This document shows, piece after piece, positions 20,082 through 33,471 of a stretch of 64,000 nt of DNA. Numbering within the stretch: the first letter of the stretch is position 1; every line of letters starts with the position of its first letter. Under the pieces are notes generated by a model. The model was not told where the DNA came from and searched no databases. It saw nothing but the letters and a program-made list of their open reading frames with translations. Both the position numbers and the translations under genes were made by a program. Location: NCBI RefSeq assembly GCF_032854445.1, contig NC_088302.1, positions 12,583,338 to 12,647,337 on the forward strand. Direction: 5' to 3'. The stretch is from Liolophura sinensis. Taxonomy: Eukaryota; Mollusca; Polyplacophora; Chitonida; Chitonidae.

Positions 20082-23080
20082 GTTGTTTTGTGCTACTCAT
20101 TGTAATGCCCGTATGTGTTGTATTTCCTTAACGCTTATGTGAAATATAGTTTCAATGTTATTAATCATTTGAGTGAATCTGAAAAAGGAATTACTTATTC
20201 TTACCACGTGAGTTAAATTCGGAAGATGACGCGTTAAAATACTAACCAACTGATCCGAGAACCATGAGTCACTTCCGTCAGAGTTCTGTGTTGTGACTAT
20301 TTCGTAGCAAGTTTTTAGCTCGTATTTTAACTATTGTTTTCAACATTTTAAAACGTTAAATAATGAAGTTGGTCTGATTTGATTGATTTACGTTCACAAG
20401 CGAGAAAGCAATATTGTAATGAGATATAAGCCAGAAAAACAATACATGGCGAACAGAAACGTAATTTTCTCATTCCACTCAAACAAAAAAACTATGGATT
20501 TTTAAAAATCTTCATCGACGTGTTGGTTTAAATTTGGCTAGAATCAAAAGATAGATATCAACAAGAATCTTTAAAAAAATCATAACATAATAAATGGTCT
20601 CGCCTTAAGCAAACTGCTCATATCGTGAGATAATACGTTTTAAATACGATGTTCATTTTATTGTTAAATTGTCAGACAAATATAACTACGTATTACACAT
20701 GTCATTATAAACTGATTACTGATATTTGTTAGTAACAATGTTCTTTCTCTCTCTTTTGGAAATTACGAATAATACTTTGCACTTGATGGAACTAAATGCT
20801 ATTTTTGAAAATGTATGGAATACTTCAACTGATTATTAAAATTTCTCGGTTAGTAAGAACAAAGTTCAGTTAGCAGAACTATAACATCGTGGTAGTACTT
20901 GTTTGGAACTGAAACACCACGATGAAGTATATGTCACATCAAAGACCGTGTAATACTGTCCAATAAATAGTTTATTTATTATTTTCTTAGAATATTTTTC
21001 GACGTAGTAATATGCATTTGAGACTTTGAATTCTACGGTCTTCTCTAATCATATTGGGATCAGTGATGAGACATCACTTTTTTCCAACCAAACTATAAGG
21101 AAACAAAAGTTCAGAAATGAATTAGAACGCGATGGTGTCATATCCTCTTAAAAGTTATTTGCGGCGACTGTTGACAAACTAAACTCACTGACTAGGCGAA
21201 TATCCTTTTTACGGCATTGTATGTATCCAGGTGTCTCACAGCGATGCTCACTGCTTTCAAGGTGCTGATTTAAATGTAAGGTGTGTTAAACATACTCGTG
21301 GAAACGAACCAATTGGCTAGAAGATCAAACGTGACTGCATCCGTAGTTTAAAGGGTTTGGCCTTCATAACGAGACCTTGCAGCGCGATACATTATTGTGA
21401 AAGTTTACGGTTGTTTCGTTTGGCCTTCTTTCTCTTCAATGAGAACTACGCAGTCGACAAGCTTTAAGACAGGGATGACTTCAGTGTGAAATCGACCGAG
21501 TACAAAACGAGACAGTACATCAGTGTTCCAATATCCGGTATGAGTCGTTCTGTCCCATGGAGGGTCACCATGATGAACAGCATCCGTTTTTATTTTCTGC
21601 TTCAAGAGGAAAGGGACTCATTATTTCAATTAGGTGTGCAAAGCGGGGTTCAGTGTAAAGAAAATGGCAATTCAGCGTCAATATCGCTGATGCCTGGGTG
21701 TGTCCTAACACCACAGTAAACCTCCAAACACGTGGGGTCTGTATAAAACAGAGATGTGTATAACGTTGTAAAGTTGTAGATCTGTATGGGCCGTGAGAAT
21801 CCTCGCGTTTGTTTCTGGTCAAATTAGCGGTAACAGGTGTACGGAGAGGCCCATGTGGGTAAGGATATGGTCTGACAGGTGGGCGAATGGGATGGCTCGG
21901 CACTTGAGAGGAAAGACAGAGTTTGGTGTTTGGGCAGGTCCATATCGTTGTCCTTCCCACCTTGTTACTGGAGGCGTTTCCGCCTAAGCCAAGCTGAGTA
22001 TACACGTTTTTTTTTAACGTACTGCTCCACATTTGGTTTACCAATCAAACAATAATGGCTTCTGCAGTGTTTCTTCAACATGGCTCAGACTGAACTACGG
22101 AAAAATCAGCAATATGTTCTAACTCACGGACCGCGGCCGAGAGAATGAGAAAGAATGAGATTGATTGGTTCGTTAGCAAGTGCTTAATACCCTACTCGAA
22201 AAACAGTTATAGATTAAGAGGTGACCAAAGAAAATAAAGGGGATCACAGTTACGCTTTTACCCGTATTTAAAACTGGAATGATCTGACGCCCGCTAGCGA
22301 ATTGCTGACTAACCTCATGCGATAGTTTGATACAAGAACATCGCATCTGCCACACAAACTCCAATTTGCTGCGGCGTTTTGTGGTCGTGAAATTAGCCGT
22401 CCTTTCCAGACACTGAAACACTTTCATCCCAGATAATAGACACAGACTCCATTTGGTAGGTGATTGACTTGCGCAAGGCTCTAAACAATTACTGCTGACA
22501 AAAAAAGCGGAAGTGAAACCGCCACAAAGACTTTCGGGAATTCAGAAAATCTCACGCCTTTTATTTTATTGATCGTGTGATCAATGACTGATGAGATGCA
22601 CCGTTTAATGAATTTGTGTAGCTGTCGTGGAAAAGACCTAGAGAAGTCTAAAGTTCTGGGAATTAGACCAGGATTGTTGACGACCCAGCTTCTGTGAATG
22701 AAACCTTTGTCATAAATGTTTTCTAATTGCTATCTTTCTAAAGCTCATGCCTAGAAGCTATTTTGTAATTATGAGTATGAATCGCTGAAACTCTCATTCT
22801 TTTTTGAGAGACGTAAATTTCATGGACCTTTTGTTACCCTTGTTTTTTGCTCGTGTCATGAGGTTTTACGTTTGTTGGATACTCCTTACCTTCCACCAAG
22901 AGGTCAGTCACCTTACTGGTCGGGAGAAAATATGTTACACAAAGGTAAGTTCGTCAGTTTTACGCAATATTCTGTGCAATGGACAGAACGAAAAAGCTGA
23001 ATTCATGGCGTCAGGTGCAGCTTGTATGGTCCCACTGTCAAAAGAATGGGTTCATACTGGTATAGGTCGATGACCGTGGA
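20082..23080 (+). repeat. Duplicon B, right part
   Basis: Continues the match with duplicon A at about 7950-11030: 20215 (GTGAGTTAAATTC) with 7979, 20300-20470 with 8070-8240, 21239-21727 with 8760-9240, 21800-21990 with 9330-9530, and 22360-22720 with 10070-10420. The best-conserved part is 21280-21720. The open frames in either strand differ between A and B, so none is supported as a gene. The SINE present in A is absent here. Confidence 0.85.
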
Positions 23081-23589
23081 AATAAAACGAATTTCATGTC
23101 AGGCTCTTCACGCTAGTAGCTGTTGATGTGAAGATCATATTTAATAATAAATTCTTCATTTGAGTCTAGCATTTGCTTTTAACATTACTTATCCGAAATG
23201 TTTTCCTAGGATTTCTGTTGCTTGAGTGGTGAAAAGCAATCGAAGAAACAACAACAAAGACATTTTTTCATATTTTTCACATGGCCTTGTTGACGACTAA
23301 TCGTATATGCTGCAATGTAGCAATGTGATGTAGCAATTTCACGTTACTAAGAGTGGTAGAACAAGTCCAGCGTTATGCTATGCAATGAGAGGGAAAGCCG
23401 TTGTAAATGGTCGGTTGTACTGACAGTCAGTAGGGCAGTGGATTACCTCTATTTATTTCACCAGATATGTATATGTTTATAGTCACGAAACTGTCAATGG
23501 AATTAAGACTGCATGATTTCCGATGATTACAATAGTGTTGCATTTTCCTGAGGCGCTCATATCACTGAACTTGTATGACCATCACTGGA
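23081..23589. other. Unassigned spacer
   Basis: AT-rich sequence without a recognised gene or repeat. Confidence 0.4.
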
Positions 23590-24030
23590 TGGGTTCTCTG
23601 ACAATTCTGACTGAGAAACACGATTAACTCACCCAAGACCTTTCACCTAATTAAGTCCTGAAGAGTCTGTCAGGAGGAAAACTCCCCAGGGATCGTATTG
23701 TACCTCAGACATGTTAAAAACGTCCAGTATTTCCCTTTTGCCAACAAAACATCACACGGTAGGTAGGCTATGTTTCTGTACATATGTTACTCGTGAAAAT
23801 TTATATTGATTCCAAATTCCTAAGGCAAATTAACAATGTCATGAAACGCCAGAGGAGCTGTAGAATATCGACCAAGGGCGGGTATACGAGATAATTTATA
23901 GAAGGATGATTAAAATAGATTATTTTGTTGTTGTCCAAACTGAGTACAGTCCACGTCTGACAGCTGCCTAGTTACCAAGAGAGAACTACTGACTGAGATT
24001 TCGTGTTGCTGCAATCTTTACCCAGAAATG
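23590..24030 (-). repeat. Inverted partial copy of the A/B duplicon
   Basis: Reverse complement of about 6680-7190: GACAGCTGCCTAGTTACC corresponds to the reverse of GGTATACTTTGTACCTAGGC-type sequence, AAGACCTTTCACCTAATTAA corresponds to 7105-7125, and the GTACCTCAGAC string corresponds to 7052. It equals the left edge of the duplicon only. Confidence 0.85.
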
Positions 24031-24351
24031 TCTGTTAATTTCTTTTTTAGATTATATCAATTGAATACACTTGTATGAGTGTTTGTTTCATTTATGGCAT
24101 GTACAAAAAATCCAAAATGAGAAACAGTTACAATAAAATCTTGATATCCGATTGAATTACTTCAATTTTTGTTTTCAGAGCACTTTCACAAAACACTTGT
24201 TTTACCTTTAAATCACCTAAAATCACTGAAGATATAGCATTAAACAATTCAGACATTCAATCCTTGGCCCATTATATCAAATTTATCAAACGAGTGGCTT
24301 AGTTTTCCTTTGTTCCGAACCTAAATACGCAACTCGGTATATTAACTTGAC

Positions 24352-24514
24352 GGGGCCTCGGTGCCCGAGGTGGTTAGCACGCCAGCGCGGCGCAATGACA
24401 CACGCAAGGAGTTCTTCACTAATTCGGTCGATGAGAGTTCAAGTTCAATTCATGCTAGCTTCCTCTCCGCCCGTTGGTGAGAAGGTCTGGCAACAACCTG
24501 TGGATGGTCGTGAG
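24352..24514 (+). mobile_element. tRNA-derived SINE, 3'-truncated
   Basis: Head GGGGCCTCGGTGCCCGAGGT, then GTTAGCACGCCAGCGCGGCG, a B-box-like GTTCAAGTTC, and body CTTCCTCTCCGCCCGTTGGT and ATGGTCGTGAGTTCCC. The 3' domain with TATTCTTGAGTAC is missing, so this copy cannot carry the usual tail. Confidence 0.88.
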
Positions 24515-24539
24515 TTCCCTCATCTACTTACCCTACACC

Positions 24540-26500
24540 TACATACACGAAGGGAATACGAGGTGTTTCAGGGATTCAGGAGATTCTAATTGATGGTCAA
24601 TCCATAGAGAAGTATTGCTATAATTCTCTGGCTTAAAGTCTGTGGATCCTACACAAATATTTTCCCACAGATATAAAAACAAAACTTGTATTTTTCGGTT
24701 AACAAAATAAATTCTCAGAGTTAGGTTAACGATTTCAACGCCTATAAGATCAGAAACAATAGTTGTCCACGGATACATGATCATCAGTGAAACATCATGG
24801 ATGGCCTAAGCTATAATATGTTCTCTATTTCTCCAGCAGAGATCTCACACAAGACTGTCGTGTACAACCAGCGTAGACGCTAGCCTGCGAACTCAGGCAT
24901 AAGCAGCGCACACCTCTTGTCGACATGTCTTCTGAAAAAAGGCATAGCAAGACAGTTGAATACACACATATACCTTATCATTGGTACATTCAAAAGGAGA
25001 TAACAAAATGAAACATAAAATCCAATTTCATGATCCCCACAATTTACCGTGTGAATTGTGAAATAAATTGAGAAAAGGTTGCTGAAAACTAATGATTCTC
25101 AAAATCAGCGGTAAAAATGTTACTCCAGTTTGATGAAATACAATTTATCACCTGCACTGATACAGATCACTGCTAACATGATATAGCATTAACATTAGCA
25201 CTCTGACAATTTAAACCTAGCCTATATTAAACTACTGATTACCCAGTCTTATAGAAAGCAATTATACATCACATGTATGAATGTAGTATGATAGACCTAC
25301 TCAGGAATAGTAGCAAATCTTCCCTCGGGTATCGATCGTGGATACTTTGTTGTCGACATTTTTTTAACGATGTATCGGCCTCAGTATATGATGTCGTATT
25401 CAGTATATCCCTGAAATTGGACATACAAGCAAAACGAGTTATCATAAGTGGTAGAAAAAAATTTTGACAGCGTTAATTTTGTCTTGATCGTAAAACACAA
25501 ATTCATGTCTTTTCAAGTTTTATTGACAATGAACGACAGGAGAACGTCATTTTCACACGTCTTCTTCTTCGCACAAGAAATGGATGGAAAGGACACGCAG
25601 ACATTTCCTGCTAATGGGTATATTTCTCACCAGATACTTATTGTCTTGAAGATTATGAAGTTTCTTGCATCAGTATTGGACATTTCGCTTTAATTTTCTG
25701 ATATTATTCAACAAATCCAGAAATCAAAAAAACTATTTGCCAGTTATGAAACGATTAATGGGCTGAAATTTATTGAGCCATGTTAATGAACTGCTAAAAT
25801 GAGATTAATGGAAGGTAATTGCTGACTGAATCGGATGGAGGTTATTAGCATGCGATTATCATGTCGTGTGATTAATTTCAAAGAATTGTCATTATCTGGA
25901 AAAGTCTGTTGTGTTGGTTTATGGCAAACATCCTTTTGTTTTACGTATTTCTGTAAACATTTATATTTTCTAAATGTAGAACAGCCGTACCGTATCATTT
26001 ACTATCAGTTTGGGTTTTTTATACGTTGATAGTTTAACTTTCAATATCTATTGATCGTTTTCAGAATGACAAGGTTTAATAGTACACTGTAAAAAGTATA
26101 TTACTTCAATTAAATATTAAAATTTGGACTGCTCAGTGACACATTCTGGTTGCCTGATATCATCAAAATCTGAAGGTGCATACATTATTTATCGCTGTTC
26201 AGTCTAATCTTTAGGATATATTTCCATACTCAAATGCCAGTATTCTTTTGTTTTAAAAATGGCGTTTTTTTTTTCTCTTTTTGGTTTTTATTGCATCGAG
26301 GGAAAAAACAAAGTGTAAATTATGTATATGTAGACAAATATCTGTTAAAAGAATCAAGCAGACCATAAACCAATTGATGGGTAATCAACACAATAAGACA
26401 AAAAAGTTCTTAGTTTGCATTGGATGGAATCAGAGCAGCAATTAGGTCTGTACGTTGTTGTAAATGTTCTAACAAAAACTATTACTTAATAGCTCGGTCA
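24540..26500. other. AT-rich spacer with one internal paralogous stretch
   Basis: No gene or known element seen. 25770-25890 resembles 27310-27410 (GTTAATGAACTGCTAAAATG with GTTAATGATCTGCTAGAACA, and GGAGGTTATTAGCATGCG with GGAGGTTATTGTAGGGTCG), pointing to a small internal duplication. 26250-26400 resembles 47310-47450. Confidence 0.5.
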
Positions 26501-26762
26501 TATTCACCTCAAATCCTCACCACTGTTTCTAGGGTTGACAGATCGATGCTGATTCGCGGTAGAATGATAATCAGAACAAAGCCTAGATAAGCCCAGGCAT
26601 TTAATTCCCAGAGTGCTGCAAGATGCAAATAGTAAGCTCGAAAATAGCAGTTTGATATGTCAAATAGCAGGCATCTGAATGAACGACCTTCATAATGATA
26701 CACCTCTAATCATTAAAGACACCCCGGTTGTCCCCCACCGTGGAGCGTAGAGCGTCATCTAG

Positions 26763-26772
26763 TCTCGCGAGA
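26763..26772. promoter_or_regulatory. TCTCGCGAGA palindrome (CGCG-box type)
   Basis: Exact TCTCGCGAGA within GTCTCGCGAGAC, next to a locally GC-rich stretch (CACCCCGGTTGTCCCCCACC). In animals this palindrome is the known recognition site of BANP and is enriched at CpG-rich promoters. Here no gene start is visible beside it and the paralogous copy near 46.6 kb lacks it, so it may be chance. Confidence 0.3.
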
Positions 26773-26829
26773 CGATGGATACAGTTTGAGTAAGTTGAAG
26801 ACAATAGCAAGGTCGATTACTTATAACGA

Positions 26830-26880
26830 TAATGATGATTTGATGATGATGATGATGATGATAATGACGATGATGACAAC
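26830..26880. repeat. GAT trinucleotide microsatellite
   Basis: Imperfect GAT run around 26838-26862, continuing with AATGACGATGATGAC. The paralogous place near 46690 (TTATAACGATGATTTGATGA) has only a short seed. Confidence 0.9.
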
Positions 26881-29800
26881 AATGTGATGACAGCACAACA
26901 TTTTTAGTATCTGTAAACCAGTTACGTCTAATAAATTACCATTAATATTATTGCATTTTTTTAACTAATACCGCTTAAACCATGGTCCTTAATGGGGTGT
27001 AATTTGGCAATATTTAAGCGTTTATATCAACAGTGCAATAAAAACCCAACAAAGTTAAACTGACAGGAGGACGTATACTACAGGGCGTGTGTGACCTTTT
27101 GTCAGCTATCATGCTGTCGTGGCTGCTCTGGCTTTACTCTATGTGCTGTACGTCTTAAATATATTCCATGGCTTCTGTCGTCTTTAACAGAATGCCGGTA
27201 TGTTGTGGACGTACATGCTTTTCTGTAATTTCCTGCTTAGGATTAAAAAAAAAACAGTATGTTTTCTAAGAAATATTTGCAGAAATTTAAACCACCAACG
27301 ATTTAAGTTTAAGTTAATGATCTGCTAGAACAAGATTGATAGAAGACACTTGCTCACTGCAACTCGAAGAAAGAGCGGGAGGTTATTGTAGGGTCGTGCA
27401 TTTAATTCCACCTAGCGCCAATGGGTCTGTTTAAGAAAAACACTGACTAAACCGGTGCTTTCTGCCAAACCTCCTATGGTTCCACATGTTTATTAGTTTA
27501 CAGATGCGCCTTTCGGTACAGATTTATTTCGTCCAAATTTCAGTTACACGTAGAAAGGAAATCAAAGCGGCAAGCAATGAATAATGTGGACAGTAATTTA
27601 TCTGTTTGTTATTGATTATTCTTTACAACTAACACATCAAACGGTTGAACGAACAAGTCACACAGTTATGCGCACATTCACCCTTTCTATCAATAAAAAT
27701 TGTTTGATTTGCAATATATTGTGATTTAAAAATCGGTACTTTTTTCTCCAGTGCACATACTAGGTGACATCAGGGGGCACTGTTGTGTAATGGCAGCCAA
27801 TTACGTTGGAAGTATAAAATTTATGAGGGAAGTATAAAATTTATATTCTAGGAAATATTGCCATTTTTGCCCACCTGGTGTCATCTTCGGATGACGTGAG
27901 TATGTAAACCTCACTATAAAATGAAAATGTGACTGGAAATTGGACAGTTTTCTGACGGAGTCCTATAACTTCCATGCTAGAGACATCTGCCGTTCATCAT
28001 ACACAACAACTGATCAATGTTAAGCCGATAAGATTTTGAGACCATTCACGCTTACTTCACAAAAAGCATACTCTTGTCGACTCTTTGTTTAAAAAAATAT
28101 AAAGACTTTATCCAACTTAAATTCCTAGCAACATGGTATAGTTACAGTATTCTCCAGTTGGTTTGTGAGAAGTCCATCGTCCTTTTCGATGTCAAACTGT
28201 TGCCATAAAGACGACACTCCGTTTCAGATTCTCAAAAGTTCTCGATGGTCGTAGGAAGTTAGCATTGACTTCAATTCTGTCCTAAATGCCAATGGTTTTA
28301 TGTAACGGAGATACATGTCATTGTATTTCAGACTTGTTGAATCTTTTTTTTTTAAATCCGTAGGGCAAAGAAGAATTTTTTATGGGGATGGACATGCCGT
28401 TCATCGGTCACAACTACATCCAATTTCGCTTAACTCAGAGCTAACGCATTAAAGTAAGACAGCATGTTTAACATGTCGCTTACATGAAGCGGACCCCAGA
28501 AAATTTTTAGGTATTATTCATCTTTGCGTCCAGTTTTTCCGACATGTAGGGAAAGCATTTACATGTACTTGCAGGTATACCTTAGTCGTTTAGATTGGTT
28601 CCATTCATCGTGTTATTTTATAATGTTTTTTTTCACAGTTTCCACGTTATCTTGTACATAAAACGCACTGCCCGGGCACGATATTACACGTTATACCTTC
28701 AGAAACGCATATAAAATAAACCATAGTAACCGAAACTGCCATTAAAGCTATAATGTATATACGTTACCAATGAATCTGTATCGTCCAAACCTGAAACGGA
28801 AATTGGGACAGGTTAGACGTGTACTAAGCGTTTGCCAGAGAGTCACGTTAAACCTTCTGACTGACTTCTCACCAGATTTACATAATTCCTCGAAGACATT
28901 TTTTTCTGAAAAATACACAGCCTATCACGACATGTATCACAATCAATCTTTCCACTTTGCAGACACGGCGCAGGTTTCATGTTTAGCCTTAATTGCGACA
29001 AAATATGATGAATTTGACAGACATTCTCGCAAACAACGTAAACCCTACATTTGTCTGCATCAATATTGTTGTTAACGTCGGTTCACGTTACCAAATGGCT
29101 TGTCTATGTAATCTATATTTCATTACAACACTAGTTTGCCTGCATTAGTATATCTATAAAATGGCCTACAGCCGTTACTGATTCCACAAAAACATCAGTC
29201 ATAATAGTAGGATGATTGCTCTCAAATCCACCTATAGACTTCCACCAGAGATTATTGTGGACCTGATGAGTTAAAATATATATACTACTTTAGACTCGTA
29301 GTCGTATGTGAGTTCAATGATAATGGAGGCAGCACCACATAAATGTTAAAGGTTTCAAAAGCTTTCTACCCAGATCCAGTGGGTCGAGCGCATGTTAAAC
29401 CCTTTGCATTTACGTGGTGATGCTTGCACTTCGTTAAGGTAGAAGAGTAGTTTTTTTACAGGCCTATGTATTCATTAATGTACATGCACAAGGGTTGCTC
29501 TGCAATAATATTTTGTAGGGTGCATTGTGCCGTGTGACTATATGCAGGCATTTTGTCAGCTCACATAAATTCTGAAAGGAGAACACGGATTACCTTCAAA
29601 AATTCCAAATCAGTCGATAGCTTTCTGTTCAAACCGTTTTCTTAGAAAAGTATCATGACGTTAGTTTGTGCAGGAACACATAAAGTTTAGCCTTCGATGC
29701 TATTCTTCGACACTGACCGAGCCATGTATAAAGCGGTAACTGGATTCGATCTATCAAAATAGCAATCAACACTTTGCTACCAGTCACTCCGGTGACAAAA

Positions 29801-31193
29801 ATACGGAGTAATAAAGAAGCTGTAATGTAACAATTCACTGCTGACACATCCAGACATAGCTTTTACTGTTGTTGTTTCTGTTTTCTGTATGAAAAAAGGT
29901 TCGGGAGAAAAAACAGTAGCCGATAAAATGGCCGTCTTTGAACTGACTGGCAACAGCGAAGACATCCATTAGCGTATCACTTAGCAACATATGGGAGGGT
30001 TAAAAAGTTTGGCACACCATTGTGTGGAATGTCGATTGGCCTCACCGCACACTCTCCTTATCAGCTATTTGTATAATGACGAACAGATTTAAGGTAAAGA
30101 AGGTGTAAATGCTCTAATGTATTAGCTGATGAGCTTTAGGGAGCTGTTAGCAAAGTGGTGTCTTTTTGCACTTCCCAGAATATTTCGGTCCCTGAGCAAT
30201 TTACTTGCTGTTATGAAGACGGGTGCATATCTCATTTAGAACCCATTCCCATTTAACATCTTCAAAGTTAAGCCAAGACGATATTATGTAGATGTTACAC
30301 GACATTTATGTCTTTCGTTTTCGCAAACCTGAGTAGACAGAATGCCAAATGAACTGCATATTGAAAAGGTGAAGTAGAGCCTGGAGGCAACATCCACATA
30401 CAGTGTAAAGATTGGCCTCAAAGCTACAGCCACGTCTATCAGATCTCGGTAAACTTTGGCATGTGTTTGTACTCAACATATTTATTGCCAACCATATGTC
30501 GTTAAGTGTTACGGCATTGATTCTGTGTATTTCCCGGGTACAGTGCCAAAGTGACGTTAAGCCATAATCACTCAATCATTCTAGGTTAAAGGATTTGTTC
30601 TCATCACAGCCTATCAGTCAGAAGGTTTCTCATGCACCTGATCACGTTTAACTCCATGCATTCCTGTTTCTGCCACCTACAGCCTTGATCGCTGTCCAAG
30701 GTAAAACGGTTGAAAACCCAGGAAGATAGAGGGTCAGGAATCTCAAGTTCTGAAGACACGTGTAGATCGTGGGTTTTAGTGGAGTGCCTTGTTGCCATAT
30801 ATGAATAGTTTATTGAAAATTACTAGCTTTTTTCTAGTTACCGTTATTTGCTGTTGTATAAATGAATGCATTTTTTTATTAGAAGTAATTATGTAAGAGG
30901 TCGGTTTAACTATCTGGGTCGATTAATTCCGCATCACATGTATGTAAAATACGTATTTGATTTCATGGACATTTATCTTCGGAATGAAGATATTAGAAAG
31001 CAATTAATATAACTCCTATAATCGATTTGTTTGGATATTGAACATATTGTTAAATGCGCAAATACGTTCCACACTCAGACACTGTTACTTTTTGCATTAA
31101 AGGCAAAGAAAACACTATAACGACATATATGGCCGATTAAAGACCATTCAAAGCTGTGCAGGAAAATAGTTTAATTTAATTGTTTTTTTATTT

Positions 31194-31212
31194 GGGGGTG
31201 GGGGGGGGGGGG
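31194..31212. repeat. Poly-G tract
   Basis: Five G, one T, then thirteen G, preceded by a T run. It is able in principle to form a G-quadruplex. Confidence 0.9.
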
Positions 31213-31556
31213 TGCGTGTTCTTGTCTTACCGAGTAAAGTGGTTTTAAACATCAAAATCTGTGGTTGTCTGTAGTGACGTCTGTAGATACTTTTTCTTGA
31301 AATACTTCGTTTCATTTAATTTCTGGTTAAAATGGTTATTTGAGACCCTAAATCGTGAGATCCAAGAGAAGCTTTCATTGCATTTTGTCCACGGAGTCAA
31401 GACTTATCGGCGTGTCGTCCACATGACTTTGTATGTATTACTGGATACTGTTCCACTACCTATTTCACCAGTCCTGTGTGTCCATTTGACCACTATCACG
31501 CTGTCGTTGCTGTTCTAGTTTTACTTTCCAGACAGTCTTTTTCACCGGTTACGTTG

Positions 31557-31730
31557 GACCTTTAGTCACCTGTCACACTGACCTTTTGTCACCTGTCACA
31601 CTGAAACCTTTTGTCTACTATCTCCCTAATGACCTTTTGCCAACTATCACACTAGTGACCTTTTGTCAACTATCACTCTGTGACCTAATGTCAACTATCA
31701 CACTGTGACCTTATGTCATCTGCCACATGG
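31557..31730 (+). repeat. Minisatellite of GACCTTTTGTCAACTATCAC type
   Basis: About seven imperfect units of 23-26 bp with consensus GACCTTTTGTCAACTATCAC plus ACT(G). Single diverged copies of the same motif are at 27093 (GTGACCTTTTGTCAGCTATC), 31480, 48020 (GACCGCTTGCCAGCTATCAC) and 49212, all in module X. The array grew here only. Confidence 0.9.
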
Positions 31731-32759
31731 TCATTTAGAAAACAATGGCGTCTTCCCGTACAATTTACTTCCGTCTTGTCGCATCCTGGCAGACAGACGA
31801 ACACGATGGACATAATGATGTAAGAGTTCAACAATCTCACATATAGTAAGTTCTCCAGTCAAGCTCTAAGCACTTTTCGTCTGGGCGAAAGTGAAAGACA
31901 ATGAAGAGAGACACCTACGGCGATGTGGCATTTGTGAAATGTCAGATGGGCTATTGGATTTAGGGATGAAACTAATTTCTAAATATGCCGAGCAAATAAA
32001 TGTTTAGCAGCGGACTTATTCCCGTTGATCTTGGATGAGGGTTTGTTTATCTCGCACGTCTACCGTATCTTGTGCATGTGTTGTCTTGCAACTTTTGTTA
32101 GATCCTGTGTATTGTGTATCATTTCAATCAACGTCACAAGTCCTTGCTGCAAAAACTGGAGTGTCAAGTTTATTCCATCAAAAAGACATGGTGCTAGGAG
32201 CATGTAAATTGCTAGTATTTATGCATGTACATGAACAGTTAGAATGAAACTGTAAAACTGCTCACTTCTTTATTATCTCCGTTCTAAGTTCTTTATTTGT
32301 CTGATATCTCATTTCCTCAGTTGTTGTTTATAGGTGTTGAGAAAATTGGTCTTGCAATTATTAACCTGGGGCTCCTATTATGATTCACGATTGGTAATCC
32401 ATTGGTTTCATGAAACATCTGTGTCGACGTCTACATATACATTCAAATAACGGCGTATGCATTTGAGCTCTTTTTCATTGCATTAAATGAAGGAAAATGC
32501 CCACCAACACCAAAAGCAAAGGAAAAAATAGCTGTGAAGTTATGGAACCATAAACGAGCGCTTTTCTCCCTGGGTAGATGGGACTAACAAGCTTTAGGTT
32601 CAATTCCAGCCTTAGAAGAGAATCATCGGGATTTATACCTAGCATCCACTGTTATCCGGGACTTGGTGTTCATAAGCGCTTCCGTGGCTCTCTATGGTCT
32701 TATAGGGAGTTTGTTTAAGAAATCTATGCCACCCTCGGGCAGTATTAGTCATTCACTTT

Positions 32760-32855
32760 ATGCTCCGAGCACTGCGACTTCCTCATCTCACAAAATTAAA
32801 TAAGTCAAATATTCACAATTACGGCGTTTAACACCAATCAAATACACAAATAAAT
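32760..32855 (+). mobile_element. SINE 3' tail, degraded
   Basis: TTACGGCGTTTAACACCAAT followed by CAAATACACAAATAAA is the SINE 3' end, with decayed sequence before it. A similar decayed tail at 51450-51548 (TAAACACCAATCAATTCAAT) lies at the paralogous place of module X copy 2. Confidence 0.65.
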
Positions 32856-33471
32856 CTCAGTGGGCACCGCTAGACTTTCATATTGGACATGGCAATGTTT
32901 TAATGTAACGGAATAATGATTAATAGGGCACGACAATATCATGTCACCTCTAGCACGGTGACATGGTGACAGTACAATCGGACTTTTCTCGAACAAGTAA
33001 GTAATCACCGGGTTTACAGAATGCAAATGCAAATAACAGGGCAGTCCCCCCGGGAGTTGTAGATACTATCTTTGATCTCTCTATGACTTTGAACACAGTT
33101 AACATACGATGTATACACGCTTCTGATCAAGTCTCTTTATCCTGGATTGTTAATGGTCTCAACCATTCTTCAAGAAAACAGAACGTGTGGTACTCAATAA
33201 TGTTCATTTCAATAAGACACATGGCTTAGCAGGTCAGATGTTGAAACGCTTTGTGGGCAGATGGGCTGTCTTAGATAACCATTAGATATTACGTAATGAT
33301 TTAATATTCAGAATTGAAAAAAAAACTGTTTTTGACATATCTTAATGATATTGGATGTGAAATTCGGGCTGTGTATTCAATCGTAATGTAAAATTATTTC
33401 ACTTTCATTGCAAAGATCGTTAAGTTTATGCAGGCAGTTTTCGATTTCCAGGAAGAAATCAATCCAGGATA

